Of a stretch of DNA of 26,725 nt, positions 16,414-25,198 are shown in pieces; position 1 is the first letter of the stretch; each line of letters starts with the position of its first letter. Location of the stretch: contig JAZQNO010000017.1 in assembly GCA_045627385.1 (NCBI GenBank), positions 1 through 26,725 on the forward strand. The letters run 5' to 3'. The notes below the pieces were generated by a model. That model saw only the letters and a program-made list of their open reading frames with translations, was not told the origin of the DNA and did not search any database. Made by a program: the position numbers and the translations under genes. Source of the DNA: UBA1757 sp045627385 (GTDB lineage: Bacteria; Bacteroidota; Bacteroidia; Bacteroidales; UBA1402).

Positions 16414-17727
16414 ATGGATTCAGTCTTTGAAATGCCTTTGTGGACTTGTATACCCTTTTTACTGATGCTGCTGGCTATAGCCATAGCGCCTCTTGTGGCC
16501 GACCGCTGGTGGAGCCGCAACGTCAACAAACTGCTGCTGTCTTTCCTGTTGGGTGTCCCGACAGCTCTGTATCTCATTGTCCACGACATGAGCGATGTCA
16601 TCAGCCATCAGATGTTCGACGACTACCTTCCGTTCATCGTCCTGCTGATGTCTCTGTATGTGATTACCGGAGGCATCCATCTCAGCGGAGACATCAAGGC
16701 CACCCCTCTGACCAACACGGCATTCCTCGCTCTCGGTTATTTGTTGGCTTCCCTTATGGGAACGACGGGAGCGGCCATGCTGCTGATCCGTCCTTTGTTG
16801 GGAACCAACCGACAGCGCGAGTATAAGGTCCACACGGTGATGTTCTTCATCGCATTGGCGGCCAACTGCGGCGGTCTGCTCACCCCGCTTGGCGATCCGC
16901 CACTTTTCCTGTTCTATCTGAGAGGGGCGCCTTTCACCTGGTTCCTGCACATGTTTCCCCAGTGGCTGGTCACAGGGCTCCTGCTTCTGGGCATCTACTA
17001 TCTGATTGACAGATTCATCTATTATCCGAAGGAACATATCGACAGCCGAAAGGCGGATTTGGAGCAGACCACACCCATCCGCATTTCTGGAAAGATGAAT
17101 TTGCTTTTCCTGTTGGGCGTCGTTGTGGCGGTCGCCTTTGTGAACGAAGCCTTCATCCCGCAGATCGGTTATGAGAATTCTCCCGTTTGGGTGAAATATT
17201 TGCGTGAAATCGTGCTGGTCAGCCTCATTTTCTTCTCGATGTATACGACCGACCGGAAAGTGCGCGAAATGAACCATTATTCCTGGCGCCCCATCATCGA
17301 GGTGGCAGCCGTGTTCCTGGGCATCTTCATCACGATGATTCCCGCCATGGCCTTCCTCAAGTCGAATGCCGATATGTTCGGCCTTTCCAAACCTTGGCAT
17401 TTCTTCTATTCGACCGGTATTCTCAGTTCTTTCCTCGACAATGCGCCTACTGCGCTTGCTTTCAGAGAAGTGGCAGCCGGTATGGTGGCCAATGGAGAGG
17501 CTTTGGCGGAAATCGCCGGCATCCCCGAAAAGATTCTGGAGGCCGTGTCGATGGGCGCTGTCTATTTCGGCGCGATGACCTATATAGGCAACGGACCCAA
17601 CTTCATGGTCAAGTCGGTTGCGGAAGAGCAGGGTGTCAAGATGCCGTCGTTCTTCGGTTATATGGTGCGCATGTCTTTCGTCATTCTGCTTCCCGTCTAC
17701 ATTGTCGTCCAATTGATTTTCCTGTAA
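16414..17727 (+). CDS. NhaD/CitM-type sodium:proton antiporter family protein
   Basis: This 437-residue inner membrane protein has about 11-12 predicted helices. It resembles the Bacteroidales sodium:proton antiporter family in the ion transporter superfamily (CitMHS-like). Characteristic segments are NCGGLLTPLGDPPLFLFY in the first half and SSFLDNAPTALAF plus TYIGNGPNFMVKSVAEE in the second, the paired re-entrant loop motifs of this fold. The transported ion is inferred from family naming only; an organic anion is an alternative. I chose ATG 16414 because the upstream open frame begins with TTG and would lie in the promoter region. An internal ATG at 16432 is also possible. The rhamnose mutarotase gene follows 12 nt downstream, so the two are probably co-transcribed. 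Confidence 0.85.
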   Translation: MDSVFEMPLWTCIPFLLMLLAIAIAPLVADRWWSRNVNKLLLSFLLGVPTALYLIVHDMSDVISHQMFDDYLPFIVLLMSLYVITGGIHLSGDIKATPLTNTAFLALGYLLASLMGTTGAAMLLIRPLLGTNRQREYKVHTVMFFIALAANCGGLLTPLGDPPLFLFYLRGAPFTWFLHMFPQWLVTGLLLLGIYYLIDRFIYYPKEHIDSRKADLEQTTPIRISGKMNLLFLLGVVVAVAFVNEAFIPQIGYENSPVWVKYLREIVLVSLIFFSMYTTDRKVREMNHYSWRPIIEVAAVFLGIFITMIPAMAFLKSNADMFGLSKPWHFFYSTGILSSFLDNAPTALAFREVAAGMVANGEALAEIAGIPEKILEAVSMGAVYFGAMTYIGNGPNFMVKSVAEEQGVKMPSFFGYMVRMSFVILLPVYIVVQLIFL

Positions 17728-17739
17728 ACCGTTCATACA

Positions 17740-18135
17740 ATGAAAGAAGTCACTCCCAAAGACGGATACCGTGTGAAAGAATACCACGGCCCGGTCAAGC
17801 GCTATTGTCAAACTATGGATTTGAAAGACAATCCGGAGTTGATAGCTGAATATCGCAAACGTCACAGCGAGGCCTATGCCTGGCCTGAGATTCGTGCCGG
17901 CATCCGAGAAGTCGGTATCCTGGAGATGGAGCTTTACATCTTGGGCACCCGTCTGTTCATGATTGTGGAAACGCCGCTGGATTTCGAATGGGACAGCGCC
18001 ATGGCCAAATTGGCCACATTGCCCCGTCAGGCCGAATGGGAAGATTATATGGCTGATTTCCAGAATACGATGAAGGGCTGCACTTCTGCTGAAAAATGGC
18101 ATCTCATGGAACGCATGTTCTATTTGTATGAGTGA
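17740..18135 (+). CDS. rhaM: L-rhamnose mutarotase
   Basis: This 131-residue cytosolic protein is predicted to interconvert the alpha and beta anomers of L-rhamnose ahead of rhamnose isomerase. KRYCQTMDLKDNPELIAEYRK is the start of the ferredoxin-like fold, followed by RH (41-42) and AWPEIRAGI; H42 aligns with the catalytic His of E. coli RhaM. The ILEMELYILGTRLFMIVE strands and the C-terminal AEKWHLMERMFYLYE block also match Bacteroidales homologues. It is ~25 residues longer than E. coli RhaM, largely because of an N-terminal extension shared by Bacteroides relatives. No rhaA, rhaB, rhaD or rhamnose permease gene is nearby. Association with the upstream antiporter may be incidental or may indicate a coupled metabolic unit. 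Confidence 0.92.
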   Translation: MKEVTPKDGYRVKEYHGPVKRYCQTMDLKDNPELIAEYRKRHSEAYAWPEIRAGIREVGILEMELYILGTRLFMIVETPLDFEWDSAMAKLATLPRQAEWEDYMADFQNTMKGCTSAEKWHLMERMFYLYE

Positions 18136-18146
18136 ATCTTGACTAT

Positions 18147-18172
18147 GGACAATTGGAAATCGCCGATTGTCC
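18147..18172. repeat. Hairpin downstream of the rhamnose mutarotase gene
   Basis: GGACAAT (18147-18153) pairs with ATTGTCC (18166-18172), extended by a T:G and two G:C pairs around a 6-nt loop (18157-18162). No T-run follows, so it is not itself a terminator. It is 21 bp upstream of the larger terminator hairpin in the same convergent gap. Confidence 0.5.
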
Positions 18173-18193
18173 GGGTCGATGAACTCCAAAATG

Positions 18194-18233
18194 AATCAGG
18201 GTCAATGGTATCCATTTACCATTGACCCTGATT
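18194..18233. terminator. Perfect 17-bp hairpin, likely terminator between convergent genes
   Basis: AATCAGGGTCAATGGTA (18194-18210) and its exact reverse complement (18217-18233) flank a 6-nt loop. On the leftward strand it is followed by TCATTTT, giving a U tract for the susCD transcript. On the rightward strand the T content (GTTTC) is weak. It lies midway between the mutarotase stop and the susD stop and probably ends both transcripts. Confidence 0.8.
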
Positions 18234-18269
18234 GTTTCAGGAGGACAGATACCTGTCCGGAATCAAATC

Positions 18270-20138
18270 TTATTTACCCGTCGAATAGCCCTGGTTCTGA
18301 TAATCGTCCGGATTGGTGATAGACGGCAGGAAGGTGCTGGTATCGAAGGGACGGAGAACGAAATCGGTGCTGAAGAACTGAGCCAGAGAAGGATTGGTCT
18401 CCTGCAGATAGCTGGCATCCTTGAACATGCCGGTACGGGCCAGATCGTAGTAACGCTGGTATTCGCCGCAAAGTTCACGACCTCTTTCATCGAGAATAGT
18501 GCGGATGGTGGCGGTTCCGGTAAGAGCCGTAGCACCGGCACGTGTGCGAACTTTGTTGAGATAGGGCAGCGGATCTTCACCTGTTTTCAGAGCAGCTTCA
18601 GCCGCAATCAGATAAATTTCGGACATACGGATAATCAGCAGAGCCGAGTTGTTTCCGAAACGGAGCTTGGAAGCGTTCGATTCGAAGAAATTGGTCGTGT
18701 TGTACTTGGTCAGCGACGGATAATAGTTCGAGAAATAGTTCTCGGTTGTTCCATCGGCCAAATAACCCTCTGAAGGATAGGCATATGCGTAGGTGAGCGG
18801 AATAGTCTTGCCGGCATCGTCGTACACATCGGCATAATCCACGATGAGGTGCTTGCTGGTGTGCTTGGCAGCCTGCTTGGTGGCATAGTCGGCATCCTGC
18901 GGCATGATGAACTCGATGGCAGGTTCGCCCACGGCTATCACCTGACCAGAAACGGCGGCGGCGTCTTTGTCGAACATTTTGGCATAGTCTTCCGTCCATG
19001 TGAACTCCTTGTTGGCTTCCCAGTCGTTCTGGAATATGAGAGCGAAACGGGGATCCAAAGTGCCGTCTTCGTTGACGAACAGACTGAGCAGATGCTGAGT
19101 CGGCATGAAGTTGCCGTTGGCTGAACCCTCCAAAGTCACATACGAAGTCTGGTTGTTTTCGCGGGCAGGGAAGTTGGTGGTCTGGCAACGGAACTGGGTG
19201 TGTTCCATATTCAGCACATAGGCGCCGTTGCTCGATCCGTTGTAGGCGGAAGAAGAGAAGTAGGCGTGTTTGTACAGGGCTTCCTTGTTGGTGAGGTTGT
19301 TGCTCTCTGCGAATACGTCGGCGAAGTTGGAATACATATAGGTGTTGTACTTCGTGCCTCCGGCTTCGCAGTCGGCAATCAGATCCTTGGCCACATCGAG
19401 TGCCTTGGTGTAGTACTCGGCGTTGTCGGTCCAGCGGTTGGCCTGCAGGTATGCGCGAGCCAGCAGACCCAGAGCGGACTTCTTGGTGGGACGGGTGATG
19501 TAGGAGTCGTCACCGACGGGCAGCCACTGGGCGGCATACAGCAGGTCGGGAATGATGATCTTGTCATACACGTCAATCGGCTCCGTTTTTGCGGGCGAAT
19601 AGGCGCTGGCGTCGATCTTGTCGTCATCTTCGGTGACCACCGTGATGGCGCCGAACTGTTCTACACCGTGATAATAATAGAGGGCGCGCATGAAGCGGGC
19701 TTCGGCGGCCTTGGCATTGCGCTCTTCGGCTGTATTGTAAGGAGGAATGTCGATGTAGCGCAGCACGGTGTTGCACGAACCGATACCGTCATACAGAGAA
19801 TAGAGGAAATTCAGCGTATAGGTGGTGTTGGGAGAACCGCCGGCGAAGAACCAGAAATACTGGGGATTGGTTTCCTTACGGTTGCGAGGAGAGGTCCAAA
19901 GGTCACTTTCACCTTCCGTAACGGCCATGAAGTTGATCTTGTTGATGTTTCCATAGAAACTTCTCTCCATTCCGAAATAGACCTGATTGACCAGTGTCTG
20001 GAAACCACTTGTGGTGTGGCTCATGTTTTCGAAGGTATAACCGCCTGGGTTGTTCTCTTCGAGCGAGCAGGCATTGAAGGCGAAGCTCAGAGCGACAGCC
20101 GTCAATGAGGAAGCAGCATATTTGATGATAGTTTTCAT
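18270..20138 (-). CDS. SusD/RagB-family nutrient-binding surface lipoprotein
   Basis: This 622-residue lipoprotein has an N-terminal signal ending in a lipobox (AFNAC, lipidated Cys24). The acidic SLEEN that follows resembles the surface-export signal of Bacteroidota lipoproteins. SusD proteins form a lid on SusC and capture glycans at the cell surface. The N-terminal half fits SusD-like TPR helices (EERNAKAAEARFMRALYYYH). The C-terminal half has SALLIIRMSEIYLIAAEAAL and DERGRELCGEYQRYYDLART, with LRPF and PSITNPDDY near the end, which are classic RagB/SusD motifs. The ligand cannot be predicted. The gene starts 18 nt after the susC-like stop and, unusually, has a strong Shine-Dalgarno AAAGGAG. 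No SusE or SusF and no enzyme follow it. Confidence 0.95.
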   Translation of the reverse strand: MKTIIKYAASSLTAVALSFAFNACSLEENNPGGYTFENMSHTTSGFQTLVNQVYFGMERSFYGNINKINFMAVTEGESDLWTSPRNRKETNPQYFWFFAGGSPNTTYTLNFLYSLYDGIGSCNTVLRYIDIPPYNTAEERNAKAAEARFMRALYYYHGVEQFGAITVVTEDDDKIDASAYSPAKTEPIDVYDKIIIPDLLYAAQWLPVGDDSYITRPTKKSALGLLARAYLQANRWTDNAEYYTKALDVAKDLIADCEAGGTKYNTYMYSNFADVFAESNNLTNKEALYKHAYFSSSAYNGSSNGAYVLNMEHTQFRCQTTNFPARENNQTSYVTLEGSANGNFMPTQHLLSLFVNEDGTLDPRFALIFQNDWEANKEFTWTEDYAKMFDKDAAAVSGQVIAVGEPAIEFIMPQDADYATKQAAKHTSKHLIVDYADVYDDAGKTIPLTYAYAYPSEGYLADGTTENYFSNYYPSLTKYNTTNFFESNASKLRFGNNSALLIIRMSEIYLIAAEAALKTGEDPLPYLNKVRTRAGATALTGTATIRTILDERGRELCGEYQRYYDLARTGMFKDASYLQETNPSLAQFFSTDFVLRPFDTSTFLPSITNPDDYQNQGYSTGK

Positions 20139-20146
20139 AATCGTAT

Positions 20147-20153
20147 CTCCTTT
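20147..20153 (-). promoter_or_regulatory. Strong Shine-Dalgarno site of the susD-like gene
   Basis: Read leftwards, AAAGGAG lies 8 nt before the ATG at 20138. Most genes here lack any such site, as is usual in Bacteroidota, so this one supports the start choice and may boost SusD over SusC. Confidence 0.75.
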
Positions 20154-20156
20154 ACG

Positions 20157-23100
20157 TTAAAAAGTCAGGTTAAGACCAACGACCCATTGTCTGTAAAGCG
20201 GGTATCTCGAAGAAGACGATTCGGGATCGACACCATTCAGCTGAGAAGCTTTGGACCAGACAGCAGGATTGTAAGCGGTACCGTAGACACGCATCCGTTG
20301 GATGAGGGCCTTTTCGGTCCACTGGCGCGGAAGAGTGTAACCGAGAGTGATGTTCTTGATCTTGATGAAGTCACCCGAAACGTAGTTGCAGGCGCTGGCA
20401 CCAGGATTGTAGGTCAGACCGGGAGCGTAGTAGTAAGCATCCGTATTGCCGGCAGTCCAGTAATCCACACCGGTGGGCTGGTTTCCGGTGACGGAAGCAG
20501 AACCGCTGTAGTAGCTGTAGTTGACCAGATGGCCGAAACGTCCCATCATATAAACGCTCAGATCCAAATTCTTGTAGGTGAAGCTGTTGTTCATGCCGGC
20601 AAGGAACTTAGGCGTGCTGGTGCCCAGGACCTGATAGTCGTTTTCGGAATACTGGTGGACACCGGGAGCGCTGGGATCGTCTGAATCAAGCACCAGAGTC
20701 TCCACTTTGACGGCACCGGGTTCGCAGCCGTAAAGGGCGGCTTCTGTGGCTTCGTCGGCCTGCCAGATGCCTGCGTACTTGTAGCCGTAGACGGAATTGA
20801 TGGATTCGCCTTCGAAGAACCAGCCGAGGTTGTTGTCCTTGAAGTCACCGCCGGGCAGTTCGACAATCTTGTCAAGCTGGTGGGTGAAGTTGAAGGAGGT
20901 GGTCCAAGTGAAATCGTTGCGGCGGATGTTGCGGGAATTCAATGTGATTTCTAGACCCTGGTTCATCGTCTTGCCGAGGTTCTGCCAGCTTTGCAGCGTC
21001 CAGCCCCAGCCGGTGATGGCAGTGGTCACAGGCATGGCGCGGGCATACAGCAGACCGTTGGTGTTGACCTTGTAGGTCTCGATGCTTCCGTCAAAGCGTC
21101 CGTCCATCAGCGAGAAGTCGATGCCGACGTTCCAGCTGTAGGATTTTTCCCAGCCGATACCGGCATTTCCGAAGGTGCCCGTGTATTGGGTCATACCGCC
21201 GGCAGCCGGTGAATTGGGACCGTCAACGGAAATGTTGGCAGGGTAGGTGACCATGCCGGATTCCGTGTCATATGCGCTCATACCGCCCGAGTTTCCGGTG
21301 ACACCGTAGCTGAGACGGAGTTTCAAGTTGTCCAGCCAGTCTTCGGTGCCTTCCATGAAGTCTTCTTCACTGATACGCCAACCGAGGGCGATGGAGGGGA
21401 ATATATCCCACTTCTGGCCTTCGGACAGCCACGATACACCGTCATAACGGACGGAAGCCGATGCGAGATATTTGCCTTTGTAGCTGTAGTTGGCACGTCC
21501 TACATAAGACATTTGCTGTGTCTGTTTGTAGTTGCCGTCTGAATAGAAGGATTTGCCGTTGCTCATGCGATGGTAGGTCCATGCATCCAGATCCTGTTCT
21601 TTGGAACCGGTGTAGAGGTCAATGATCTGACGATAGTTCCATGACGTGGCACCTGTCAGTGTCAGATTGTGGTCATCGTTGAAAGTCTTGTTGAAAGTCA
21701 GGATGTTGTCCCAAGTGTAGGCATATTCGTTCTGACCGTAGATTTCAGCATAAGGGGTGACATATCCGACATAGTGAGGAGTCTGGGTGTATGCCTCAGA
21801 ACCATAGTAGCGGCTGCGGCTGACATCGGCGAAAGAACCGCCCAGTTGAGTTTTGAAAGTCAGAGGCTTGACCGGATTGATTTCGAGATAGGCAGTCGGC
21901 TGAAGGTAAATCGACTTGGTCTGGTTGGCATACTGGTTGGTGCGCCAGTCGGCCAGCGGGGAAATCTGACCGTTACCGGCATCCTGACCGATATAGAAGT
22001 AGTTCAAATTGCCGAATTCATCGTAGACGTCGCCCAGAGGCAGGCGTGAAATGGCGTTTTCAAAGACAGGTGTACAAGAGTTGTTCAGACCGTAGGTGCT
22101 GTTGGTGACAAATCCGAACTTGGCCCAGTCGAACACCTGCTGTTCGGCATTCAGGCGGAAGACCACCTTGTCTGCGTTTTCCAATGCCATCAGACCCTGA
22201 TCCTTCGTATAGGAAACGGAACTGTAGACCTGAGATTTGGCGTTTCCGGTCGAAATGGACAGGTTGTACTTCTGAGACGTGGCCTTGTTTCCGGCGCTGA
22301 CGGCTTCATCTACCCAGTCAATCCACTTGCCGGCGTTGTAGGCGTCAAGATAATAGGTGTTGCCTCCAAAGAGGGAAGCGATGTCGGTGAAGTCGGCACC
22401 GTTGTGCGAATTGCGGTAGGCTTCGTGATAATAGTCCAGCCATTCTTCGCCCTGCATACCGTGACGGTACATCGGAGTTCCCTTCAAAGAAAAATAGGTG
22501 TCGAAGTTGACGGTGGCTACGCCATCCTTGCCTTTCTTGGTCGTGATGAGGATGACACCGTTGGCACCGGCCGAACCGTAAATGGCCGTAGAGGCGGCAT
22601 CTTTCAGAACGTCGACGCTTTCGATGTCGGCGGGGTTGATCTGACTGAAGTAGTCGTTGACGTTCATGACCACCGAATTGTCGGCCGTGTTGACGACGAG
22701 GTCAGATACGATGGTCGAAGTCGGCATGACTACACCGTCGATGACGAACAGAGGATCGTTGTTGCCGTAGATGGAACGCACGCCGCGCAGGCTGACGCTG
22801 GGGTTGCTGTTGATGGCACCGCTCGATGAAGTGATGTCCAGACCTGCGATACGGCCCTGAAGGGCTTCCATCAGATTGTTTGTCGGAGCGACTGTGATGT
22901 CCTTCGGTGCGATGGATACGACCGAGCCGGTCAGGTCGCGGCGTTTGACAGTACCGTAACCGATGACAACGGCGTCGTCCAGATCGAGGCTCGATTCCCG
23001 CATCTTGATGCTGAGATTCTTCTGCCCGGACACAGATACTTCCTGAGTTTCAAAGCCCAGGTACGAACATTTGAGGACTGCGGTCTGTGCATTGGGAACG

Positions 23101-23297
23101 TTCAGACTGAATGCGCCGTCGAGGTCGGTGACCGTACCGACCTTGGCATCGCTTTTCAGAATGATGTTCACGCCCACAAGCGATTCACCGTCGGAACTGG
23201 TGACTGTTCCTTTGATGACATCTGCCCATGTGTAGCACGTACCTCCCACCAGGAGAAGCGCAAGCAAGACGTTTCTCACAAGAAAGTTTTGTTTCAT
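20157..23297 (-). CDS. SusC/RagA-family TonB-linked outer membrane transporter
   Basis: This 1046-residue transporter has a signal peptide (about 1-25, ending TWA). A carboxypeptidase-like domain (about 27-100, KGTVTSSDGESLVGVNIILK) comes next, then a TonB-box-like stretch DDAVVIGYGT (107-116) and a plug domain with NNLMEALQGRIAGLDI and SVDVLKDAASTAIYGSAGAN. The 22-strand barrel occupies the rest and ends in VVGLNLTF, with a terminal aromatic residue as expected for BAM recognition. With the SusD-like lipoprotein it imports oligosaccharides or other ligands using TonB energy. No N-terminal STN domain is present, so ECF-sigma/anti-sigma signalling through this protein is unlikely. No regulator or glycosidase is adjacent. 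The ligand is unknown; pectin fragments are a guess from the wider neighbourhood. Confidence 0.96.
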   Translation of the reverse strand: MKQNFLVRNVLLALLLVGGTCYTWADVIKGTVTSSDGESLVGVNIILKSDAKVGTVTDLDGAFSLNVPNAQTAVLKCSYLGFETQEVSVSGQKNLSIKMRESSLDLDDAVVIGYGTVKRRDLTGSVVSIAPKDITVAPTNNLMEALQGRIAGLDITSSSGAINSNPSVSLRGVRSIYGNNDPLFVIDGVVMPTSTIVSDLVVNTADNSVVMNVNDYFSQINPADIESVDVLKDAASTAIYGSAGANGVILITTKKGKDGVATVNFDTYFSLKGTPMYRHGMQGEEWLDYYHEAYRNSHNGADFTDIASLFGGNTYYLDAYNAGKWIDWVDEAVSAGNKATSQKYNLSISTGNAKSQVYSSVSYTKDQGLMALENADKVVFRLNAEQQVFDWAKFGFVTNSTYGLNNSCTPVFENAISRLPLGDVYDEFGNLNYFYIGQDAGNGQISPLADWRTNQYANQTKSIYLQPTAYLEINPVKPLTFKTQLGGSFADVSRSRYYGSEAYTQTPHYVGYVTPYAEIYGQNEYAYTWDNILTFNKTFNDDHNLTLTGATSWNYRQIIDLYTGSKEQDLDAWTYHRMSNGKSFYSDGNYKQTQQMSYVGRANYSYKGKYLASASVRYDGVSWLSEGQKWDIFPSIALGWRISEEDFMEGTEDWLDNLKLRLSYGVTGNSGGMSAYDTESGMVTYPANISVDGPNSPAAGGMTQYTGTFGNAGIGWEKSYSWNVGIDFSLMDGRFDGSIETYKVNTNGLLYARAMPVTTAITGWGWTLQSWQNLGKTMNQGLEITLNSRNIRRNDFTWTTSFNFTHQLDKIVELPGGDFKDNNLGWFFEGESINSVYGYKYAGIWQADEATEAALYGCEPGAVKVETLVLDSDDPSAPGVHQYSENDYQVLGTSTPKFLAGMNNSFTYKNLDLSVYMMGRFGHLVNYSYYSGSASVTGNQPTGVDYWTAGNTDAYYYAPGLTYNPGASACNYVSGDFIKIKNITLGYTLPRQWTEKALIQRMRVYGTAYNPAVWSKASQLNGVDPESSSSRYPLYRQWVVGLNLTF

Positions 23298-23383
23298 AGG
23301 ACGTAAAGTTTAGGTGATTGAGAAAAATGATAAAATAGTTAAAAACGTGATGGGCGTAATTATATTTGTAACATTCGTATAGG

Positions 23384-23391
23384 CAAATATA
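23384..23391 (-). promoter_or_regulatory. Candidate -7 box for the susCD operon
   Basis: Read leftwards, 23391-23384 is TATATTTG, a match to the Bacteroidota -7 consensus, and would give an ~80-nt AT-rich leader. No TTG is found 19-21 nt further upstream, so the promoter may need an activator. An opposing TATATTTG copy lies at 23361-23368. Confidence 0.4.
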
Positions 23392-23426
23392 AGAATGATT
23401 TTGGAAAATTGTGCTTCCTTGATTGA

Positions 23427-23476
23427 AAAAATGAAAAAAATGAAGGGATGACCGAAAATTTTCGGTCATCCCTTCA
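23427..23476 (-). terminator. Intrinsic terminator of the PPi-phosphofructokinase gene
   Basis: Bases 23441-23476 form a perfect 36-nt palindrome, giving a stem of up to 16 bp around a minimal AATT loop. Read leftwards it is followed by a T-rich tract (the complement of the A-runs at 23427-23440). It lies ~57 bp after the stop at 23534 and ahead of the susCD promoter. Confidence 0.88.
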
Positions 23477-23533
23477 AAAATACAGAATCTAAATTGTTAA
23501 AATGTTATCTGTCGGATTGTCGCCGATTCTTCG

Positions 23534-25198
23534 TCATTCGGCTTTTTTCTTCTTGTCGGCGGCTTCCAGACGGAGCGTGATGGTCGGCTGGTCGCAGACC
23601 TCGGTCGGACCGAAATACTGGATGGGACCAGGATAGACGAACGAGGTGTTGCGTGCCCATTCCGTGCGGTGACGTACGAAATATTTATAAGGTGCGCCGG
23701 ACAATTCGACCAGAGCTTTCTTGATGACAGGCTTCATTTCGCCATTGCGCTTTTCCATGTTCATCATCATGGTGATGGGAATTCCACCGGCAATCCATTC
23801 GTCAACGGGACGGAAGGTGTTCTTGATGGAAGACATGTAACCGGTTTTGCCGCTGGCGATGAGCAGGGAAGCGTTGAAACCGAGCGAGTAGCAGTAGTCT
23901 GCATCCCAGTTGGACGGAGCGGCGCAGCGGCCCTCGTATCCAAAGAAGTGGTGCTGTGTGGCGAACTTGCCGGTGTAGATGCCGTCTTTCTTCCATTCGG
24001 CCAATTTCTTGGAAACCATTTCGGCCAGAAGCTGTTCGGTCTCGATGAGGCTTACCTGGACGTTGCCGTGGGGGTCGCGTTCGAGAGCCAGCTGTCGGCT
24101 GACGGAAATAGGCAGGCTGCGGAAGATAGCGGCGTTTTCGTCGGAGAGGTGAGCTAGCACATAGTCTATTTTGTGGTCGTCGGAAACCAGGTTGAAGTCG
24201 GCCTGATTGGCGGCCAGCATATCGTTGAGTTCGGCGATGAGCTTCTTGATGGCAGGAATGAATTCAATCAGGCCTTCGGGCACCAGCACCACACCGTAGT
24301 TCATGCCCAGGTTGGCGCGGTCGGTGACCACTTCGGCAATGTAGGTGACAATGTCGTCGAGCGTCTGATTCTTGGCTTCGACTTCTTCACCGATTAGAGT
24401 GACATTGGGGCGGGTCTGAAGTGCGCATTCGAGCGTGACGTGGCTGGCGCTGCGACCCATCAACTTGACGAAATGCCAATATTTTTTGGCGGAGTTGCAG
24501 TCTCTCATGATGTTGCCGATGACTTCGCTGTAGACCTTGGTGGCAGTGTCAAAACCGAACGAAGCTTCGATTTCGCTGTTCTTGAGGTCGCCGTCGATGG
24601 TCTTGGGGCAGCCGATTACCTGGACGCCTGCACCGATGGATTTGTAGTATTCGGCCAGTACGCAGGCGTTCGTGTTGGAGTCGTCGCCGCCGATGATGAC
24701 CAGAGCCTTGATGTCGAGAGCCTGAAGGATTTCGAGACCCTTGTCGAACTGTTCTTTCTTCTCCAGTTTGGTACGTCCCGAACCGATGATGTCGAAACCG
24801 CCGGTGTTGCGGTATTCGTCGATGATGTCGGCCGTCAGCTCAATGTATTTGTGGTCGACCAGACCGCCGGGGCCCAGCAGAAAACCGTAGAGTTTGTTTT
24901 CGGGGTTGAGCCTTTTCAGGCCGTCGAACAGACCGGAAATGACGTTGTGTCCGCCAGGGGCCTGACCTCCGGAAAGAATGACACCGACGTTGGCCTGAGC
25001 ATATTTCTTGGCTTTTTCGGCAGGCTCGAAATGAAGATAGGGCATACCGTAGGTGTTGGGGAAGAGTTTTTGGATGTCTTCCTGATCGGAAACCGACTGT
25101 GTGGGTTCTCCTTCGATGGCAACCACCGGCCCTGCAAGAGCGGTCGGCATTTTGGGCTGATACGCGGCGCGCGCGATTTGCAATGCACTTTTATCCAT
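23534..25198 (-). CDS. pfp: Pyrophosphate-dependent 6-phosphofructokinase
   Basis: This 554-residue cytosolic enzyme phosphorylates fructose 6-phosphate with pyrophosphate, a reversible glycolytic step that spares ATP. The long form fits the plant-beta/PFP-II type. GVILSGGQAPGGHNVI (72-87) is the N-terminal phosphate-binding loop. GGDDSN (170-175) carries the Asp after GGD that is typical of PPi-using rather than ATP-using enzymes. PKTIDGD (198-204) supplies the catalytic Asp region, and a LMGRSASH block binds the substrate. I chose the ATG at 25198 (MDKSALQIARAAY), since the open frame beyond it adds 17 residues with no family match. It ends at a strong terminator and appears monocistronic. 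It has no evident link with the flanking susCD. Confidence 0.94.
   Translation of the reverse strand: MDKSALQIARAAYQPKMPTALAGPVVAIEGEPTQSVSDQEDIQKLFPNTYGMPYLHFEPAEKAKKYAQANVGVILSGGQAPGGHNVISGLFDGLKRLNPENKLYGFLLGPGGLVDHKYIELTADIIDEYRNTGGFDIIGSGRTKLEKKEQFDKGLEILQALDIKALVIIGGDDSNTNACVLAEYYKSIGAGVQVIGCPKTIDGDLKNSEIEASFGFDTATKVYSEVIGNIMRDCNSAKKYWHFVKLMGRSASHVTLECALQTRPNVTLIGEEVEAKNQTLDDIVTYIAEVVTDRANLGMNYGVVLVPEGLIEFIPAIKKLIAELNDMLAANQADFNLVSDDHKIDYVLAHLSDENAAIFRSLPISVSRQLALERDPHGNVQVSLIETEQLLAEMVSKKLAEWKKDGIYTGKFATQHHFFGYEGRCAAPSNWDADYCYSLGFNASLLIASGKTGYMSSIKNTFRPVDEWIAGGIPITMMMNMEKRNGEMKPVIKKALVELSGAPYKYFVRHRTEWARNTSFVYPGPIQYFGPTEVCDQPTITLRLEAADKKKKAE

Noticed and set aside
16459..18189. Open frame of 576 codons on the minus strand
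   Set aside because: It lies antisense to the antiporter and rhamnose mutarotase genes, both with clear family motifs. The translation is His/Gln/Arg-rich and shows no domain.
19200..20108. Open frame of 302 codons on the plus strand
   Set aside because: It is antisense to the susD-like gene and its composition is that of a shadow frame.
23441..23476. 36-nt palindrome as a possible integration or replication site
   Set aside because: The adjoining T-rich tract on the minus strand and its position after the phosphofructokinase stop explain it as an intrinsic terminator.
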